Assembly: GCA_034437075.1 (NCBI GenBank)
Contig: DAOTVD010000200.1
Coordinates: 1-8,922 of the forward strand
Direction: 5' to 3'
Origin: DAOTVD01 sp034437075
GTDB lineage: Bacteria > Chloroflexota > Anaerolineae > Aggregatilineales > J027
DNA length: 8,922 nucleotides
The position numbers and the translations under genes were made by a program. The notes under the pieces were generated by a model, which was given only the letters and a program-made list of their open reading frames with translations, had not been told where the DNA came from and did no database searches. This document shows, piece by piece, positions 6,057 to 8,922 of the stretch (position 1 is the first letter of the stretch; every line of letters begins with the position of its first letter).

Positions 6057-6230
6057 GTAACTGCTCAGGCTATGCCAATTCTTCCCCCTCACCCCCTTAA
6101 TCCCCCTCTCCCAAACGCCGCTTTGCGGCTGGTAGCGGGGGAAAACGACCCGAAACCGACACTTTTTGCCCCTCTCCCAGGGCTGAAAGCCCGTTTGGGA
6201 GAGGGGTTGGGGTGAGGGCTGAGTAGTTAC
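6057..6230. mobile_element. MITE-like element, 174 bp, non-coding
   Basis: The outer ends GTAACTGCTCAG (6057-6068) and CTGAGTAGTTAC (6219-6230) are inverted copies matching at 11 of 12 positions. Further in, 6086-6117 and 6192-6218 are long imperfect inverted copies (CCCTCACCCC ... CCCCTCTCCCAAACG), differing by a short insertion. Smaller hairpins lie inside: GCCGC/GCGGC (6117-6129) and GGGCT/AGCCC (6180-6192), and CCCCTCTCCCA (6169-6179) can also pair with 6196-6206. Size, terminal inverted repeats and lack of a gene fit a miniature transposable element. A target-site duplication could not be made out. Confidence 0.6.
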
Positions 6231-6232
6231 GC

Positions 6233-6261
6233 TGCAACGTTCTTGCAACGTCCGTGCAACG
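6233..6261. repeat. Three TGCAACG direct repeats at 11-bp spacing
   Basis: TGCAACG occurs at 6233-6239, 6244-6250 and 6255-6261, each separated by four variable bases, so the period is 11 bp, about one helical turn. They begin 2 bp after the MITE-like element and end about 90 bp upstream of the large gene's start. An operator for a regulator, or an extension of the element, are both possible. Confidence 0.5.
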
Positions 6262-6291
6262 GGCTGTCCTCGGCCCGCGCAAAACCGGACA

Positions 6292-6319
6292 TTACACAGA
6301 CACCAAGAAATGTTATCAT
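6292..6319 (+). promoter_or_regulatory. Weak candidate promoter of the large gene
   Basis: TTACAC (6292-6297) and TATCAT (6314-6319) are 16 bases apart. The match to sigma-70 consensus is moderate. It lies 33 bp upstream of the ATG at 6352 and just downstream of the TGCAACG repeats, a sensible position for regulated transcription. Confidence 0.3.
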
Positions 6320-6351
6320 AGGTCTAACAACCATAAGTGAGCGAGTTGAGC

Positions 6352-8922
6352 ATGGCACAGCAAGGTTTTGAAGATACCCCTCTGTTGACGCTGGAAGAAA
6401 TTCGCACGCACCATCGGCAAAATCAGCGCGACACCCTGCGCTTGATAAATACCTTTCTGGCCCACTACCCAGACGACCGCGTCGCGCAACTGCTGAAGGT
6501 CGAAATCTGCCTAGCGCAGAAGGTCAGCGCCGCCTACCCCTTTGTGACCCGCACGTTAGCCCAACATTTTGACGACGACGACGACCTGCACACCTGGGCC
6601 GACAAACTCCGCCGCCAACGCGAGCGCCTGGTGCGCAAAAGTATGAAAAATGGCCGCGAATACGCCGGGCAAAAAAACCTGGATGATGCCATCGCCGCCT
6701 TTGAGGATGCTATCGCCCTGCAACCTGAAGACCCCGGCTTATATTTCGCGGCGGGCCACGCACTACTAAGCACCTTTCCCGAAGCCGCCGAGGGCGAAAA
6801 CCGCGATAGCTTCTTCGCGGGGTTGTTCCGCCGCGAACGCCTGCGCGAGAGCAGCCTGCAACGCTGGCACGAAAGCGTCGTCGCCTATCTGGAGGGCGCC
6901 TTGCGCTATGCCGAAGCCGAAGATGGCTTATACCAGGATGCGTTCGCCGCGCTGGCGCGCTATTGCAAAGCCTGGAACCGCGTGCCCGCCGGATTCATCG
7001 CCTATTGGCCGGAGCAGGCCGACCCCGCGCTGCACGACTTGCGCCAGTTGATGGTCGACCATGCGCTGGACATGGCCGCCACGCTCTTACGCCTGCACAA
7101 GCCGCGCGAGGCCAGCCGCCTGCTGAACCTGGCGCGCAAGGTCTTGCCGCGCCATCCGGCTTTGCGCCTGTTGTTGGCCGAAAAACATCGCCAAAACGAG
7201 CGGCTCGACAAGGCCGCCATAGAATTAGGCCGCGCCGGCGGGGCCAGCGACGCACCGCCCGATCTAGACACCGAGGCGCTGAGCCGCCTGGCCGCACAAC
7301 TGGACAAACAGCAAGCGCCCTGCCCGCAATGCCGCAAGCGCTCGCCCCTGTTCGATTTCACGTTCAAGGCCCCGCAGCGTATCCACACCCATTGCCCCAT
7401 CTGCGGGGCGGCCCTGCGCGTGGGCGATCTGTGGGCCGATGCGTATGACCTGACCCTGGCGGACATGCCCGCCGCCGCCTATGTCGCGCGCGCCGAACTG
7501 GCCTTGCATCAGGATGACATCGAGGCCGCCTTGCCGCACCTGGACGACGCCGAGGCCGCCTTGCCGCCCAACCACAAAGGGCATCTCAACATTCGTATGA
7601 CGCGCCACAACATCACCCAACCCCAAAGCGGCCACACGCGCCAAGAGCGCCTGAACGCGGCCATCGACCGGGGTGTGGTGGACGATAGCCTGCTCTATTT
7701 CATCACGCAAATGAATCGCCAAATGCCGGAAGGCTGGGCCGACATCCCCCCCCAACGGCGGCTGAAATTGTGCCGCATGTTGCTGAAGGGCGGCCACTAC
7801 CTGGCTTTGCAAAAATTATTCCCGCTGGCCTTTGCGGATAACCCCGCGCGCAAGTCCGTGACGCAGTTCGCCGCGCAGATGGACAACACCATCACGACCT
7901 ATGTGCAGGCCCAGCGCGAACCCGCCCAAAAGGCCCTGCGCGCTAGCCGCCCCGAAGAAGCCGCGCGCCTGATGACCACCGTCATCGAACTGATGCCACG
8001 CTTGCCCGAACTGTACTTGATTCGCGGCGAGGCCCATTTGCAACTCCAACAAGACGCGCCCGCCCTGGATGACTTTCATCATGTGTTGGAATACGCCGAC
8101 GACATCACCCTGCGCGACCGCGCCATCAAAAATATCGCAGTTTTGCTAGAACAACGCTGGGACCTGGACGGCGCGCAAAAGATGCTGGGCCGCGTCAGCA
8201 CCCAAGATGACGAAACCGCGCAGCTATACGAACGCATCGAGCGCCGCCGCGCGGCCATGCCCTACATCCGGGTGAAGCCCGCCGACGTGACGCTCGCGCA
8301 AGATTCCGTAATTGCCACAGCGGGGCCGCCCAGCCATCACGCGCTGTTTGCGGTGGCCGTGCGCGAAGTCAGCGCGCTGCACAGCCCAGAGGCCATGAAT
8401 GCGGTGCTGTCGGCCAGCTTCGAATTCATCCAAAGCCTGGGCAACTTTCGCGACGTGATGCACGATGTCGTCTTCGCGTTGCGCTTCATCGGCTGGCCCT
8501 ACCCCGAAATCCCCGAACGCGGCACGATCCGCGTCGCCTTGCTGGTGCGCGTCACGGATGGCGATGCCGAAGTCGCCCAACGCCGCGCGCGGCGCGTCTA
8601 TCGGGATTTACTGCCTAGTTTGCCGCTTTCGCAGGATAATATCTACGTCTTCGAGCCCGTGGTAGACGAGGCCGAACTGGATAGCTTGCTGATGCCCTTC
8701 CAAAGCGACGACATCAGCCAGATTGTCCGCCGCGAGAGCACGCCCGAGCAAGACGGCATCTATGCCGTGGCGCCCTTCCGCGTGGGCACGCGCGACCTAC
8801 ACGCCCTGATGTGGACACTCCTGCGCCAGAGCGCGCCCGCCATGGTGAGCTTGCACCTGAAGCCGACCCATTTTTATGCCTGGGAACGCCAAACGCACGT
8901 CAGCCTGCCGGAGCTCCCCCTC
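6352..8922 (+). CDS. Large TPR and zinc-ribbon protein, possible front of a VirB4/HerA-type ATPase (partial)
   Basis: Open reading frame of 857 codons without a stop, cut by the right edge. It starts at ATG 6352; the ribosome-binding site is weak, and GTG at 6337 is an alternative after the stop at 6334. The N-terminal half is helical, with a TPR-like unit at about 98-138 (NLDDAIAAFEDAIALQPEDPGLYFAAG) and further helical pairs to about 300. A zinc ribbon follows, with CPQC at 324-327 and CPIC at 348-351. A second clear TPR lies at about 527-582 (PEEAARLMTTVIELMP ... GEAHLQLQQ). From about 660 the character changes to an alpha/beta region, with FEPVVDEAELDSLLMPF (768-783... ) and a following IVRRES, which recalls the N-terminal region of VirB4/HerA-like ATPases. 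No Walker motif is present in the visible part; if the comparison holds, the ATPase core lies beyond the window. No signal peptide or membrane segment is seen. The true function is unknown. Confidence 0.8.
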   Translation, partial: MAQQGFEDTPLLTLEEIRTHHRQNQRDTLRLINTFLAHYPDDRVAQLLKVEICLAQKVSAAYPFVTRTLAQHFDDDDDLHTWADKLRRQRERLVRKSMKNGREYAGQKNLDDAIAAFEDAIALQPEDPGLYFAAGHALLSTFPEAAEGENRDSFFAGLFRRERLRESSLQRWHESVVAYLEGALRYAEAEDGLYQDAFAALARYCKAWNRVPAGFIAYWPEQADPALHDLRQLMVDHALDMAATLLRLHKPREASRLLNLARKVLPRHPALRLLLAEKHRQNERLDKAAIELGRAGGASDAPPDLDTEALSRLAAQLDKQQAPCPQCRKRSPLFDFTFKAPQRIHTHCPICGAALRVGDLWADAYDLTLADMPAAAYVARAELALHQDDIEAALPHLDDAEAALPPNHKGHLNIRMTRHNITQPQSGHTRQERLNAAIDRGVVDDSLLYFITQMNRQMPEGWADIPPQRRLKLCRMLLKGGHYLALQKLFPLAFADNPARKSVTQFAAQMDNTITTYVQAQREPAQKALRASRPEEAARLMTTVIELMPRLPELYLIRGEAHLQLQQDAPALDDFHHVLEYADDITLRDRAIKNIAVLLEQRWDLDGAQKMLGRVSTQDDETAQLYERIERRRAAMPYIRVKPADVTLAQDSVIATAGPPSHHALFAVAVREVSALHSPEAMNAVLSASFEFIQSLGNFRDVMHDVVFALRFIGWPYPEIPERGTIRVALLVRVTDGDAEVAQRRARRVYRDLLPSLPLSQDNIYVFEPVVDEAELDSLLMPFQSDDISQIVRRESTPEQDGIYAVAPFRVGTRDLHALMWTLLRQSAPAMVSLHLKPTHFYAWERQTHVSLPELPL

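Larger units (their letters stand above)
5884..6351. other. Divergent intergenic region, 468 bp
   Basis: This gap between the lipoprotein and the large plus-strand gene has no credible coding sequence. It holds a 7-bp stem with a 10-nt loop (CAGGGCA/TGCCCTG, 6011-6017/6028-6034), the MITE-like element 6057-6230, three TGCAACG repeats (6233-6261) and a weak plus-strand promoter candidate (6292-6319). Both outward promoters must lie here. No convincing one was found for the lipoprotein. Confidence 0.6.

Noticed and set aside
5955..6248. Minus-strand frame of 97 codons in the intergenic region
   Set aside because: It runs through the inverted repeats of the MITE-like element, which explain its sequence, and has no domain.
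6233..6261. CRISPR-like array
   Set aside because: The repeat unit is 7 bp with 4-bp gaps, far below CRISPR repeat and spacer sizes, and no cas gene is present.
6963..7448. Plus-strand frame of 161 codons inside the large gene
   Set aside because: Arg/Pro/Ala-rich out-of-frame product fully contained in the 6352-8922 frame, which has coherent TPR and zinc-ribbon motifs.
7264..7812. Minus-strand frame of 182 codons opposite the large gene
   Set aside because: Antisense shadow of a GC-rich gene, with no own ribosome-binding site or recognised motif.

Overview
The window is a GC-rich bacterial chromosomal segment. It most resembles a Chloroflexota (Anaerolineae-like) genome: a Thr/Pro-rich low-complexity linker in a secreted folding factor, an acidic linker after a lipobox, an Arg/Gly-rich extension on ribosomal protein S18, and many GC-rich inverted repeats between genes. 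The phylum is an inference from style, because no rRNA or other decisive marker is present.

Layout, left to right. Bases 1-60 hold a G-rich palindromic repeat fragment. Bases 61-813 (minus) encode a class I SAM methyltransferase of the type found near polyprenol/cell-envelope glycosylation genes. A 92-bp nested inverted-repeat element (849-940) follows. Then comes a compact minus-strand operon read from high to low coordinates: rpsF (S6, 3662-3369), ssb (3346-2963), rpsR (S18, 2927-2550) and a membrane-anchored parvulin-type peptidyl-prolyl isomerase (2525-990), with gaps of only 22-35 bp. The operon has a recognisable promoter (3730-3758) and a leader hairpin (3671-3713) that looks like the S6:S18 autoregulatory RNA, with a one-sided bulge carrying CCG and the Shine-Dalgarno sequence held in the lower stem.

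Upstream of it on the same strand are an MFS transporter resembling the MFSD4/FucP-like sugar transporters (4965-3772), with a good promoter and a 5'-UTR hairpin, then a hairpin-rich spacer, then a small acidic lipoprotein gene (5883-5260).

A 468-bp divergent intergenic region (5884-6351) contains a 174-bp MITE-like element with terminal inverted repeats and three 11-bp-spaced TGCAACG repeats. It separates the lipoprotein from the only large plus-strand gene, 6352 to the right edge: an open frame of at least 857 codons with TPR-like helices, a four-cysteine zinc ribbon and a C-terminal part that looks like the front of a VirB4/HerA-type ATPase. That gene runs out of the window and is the least explained item.

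The rpsF operon is housekeeping (ribosome small subunit, ssDNA binding, exported protein folding). The other genes show no clear joint pathway. No rRNA, tRNA, CRISPR array or complete transposase gene was seen.
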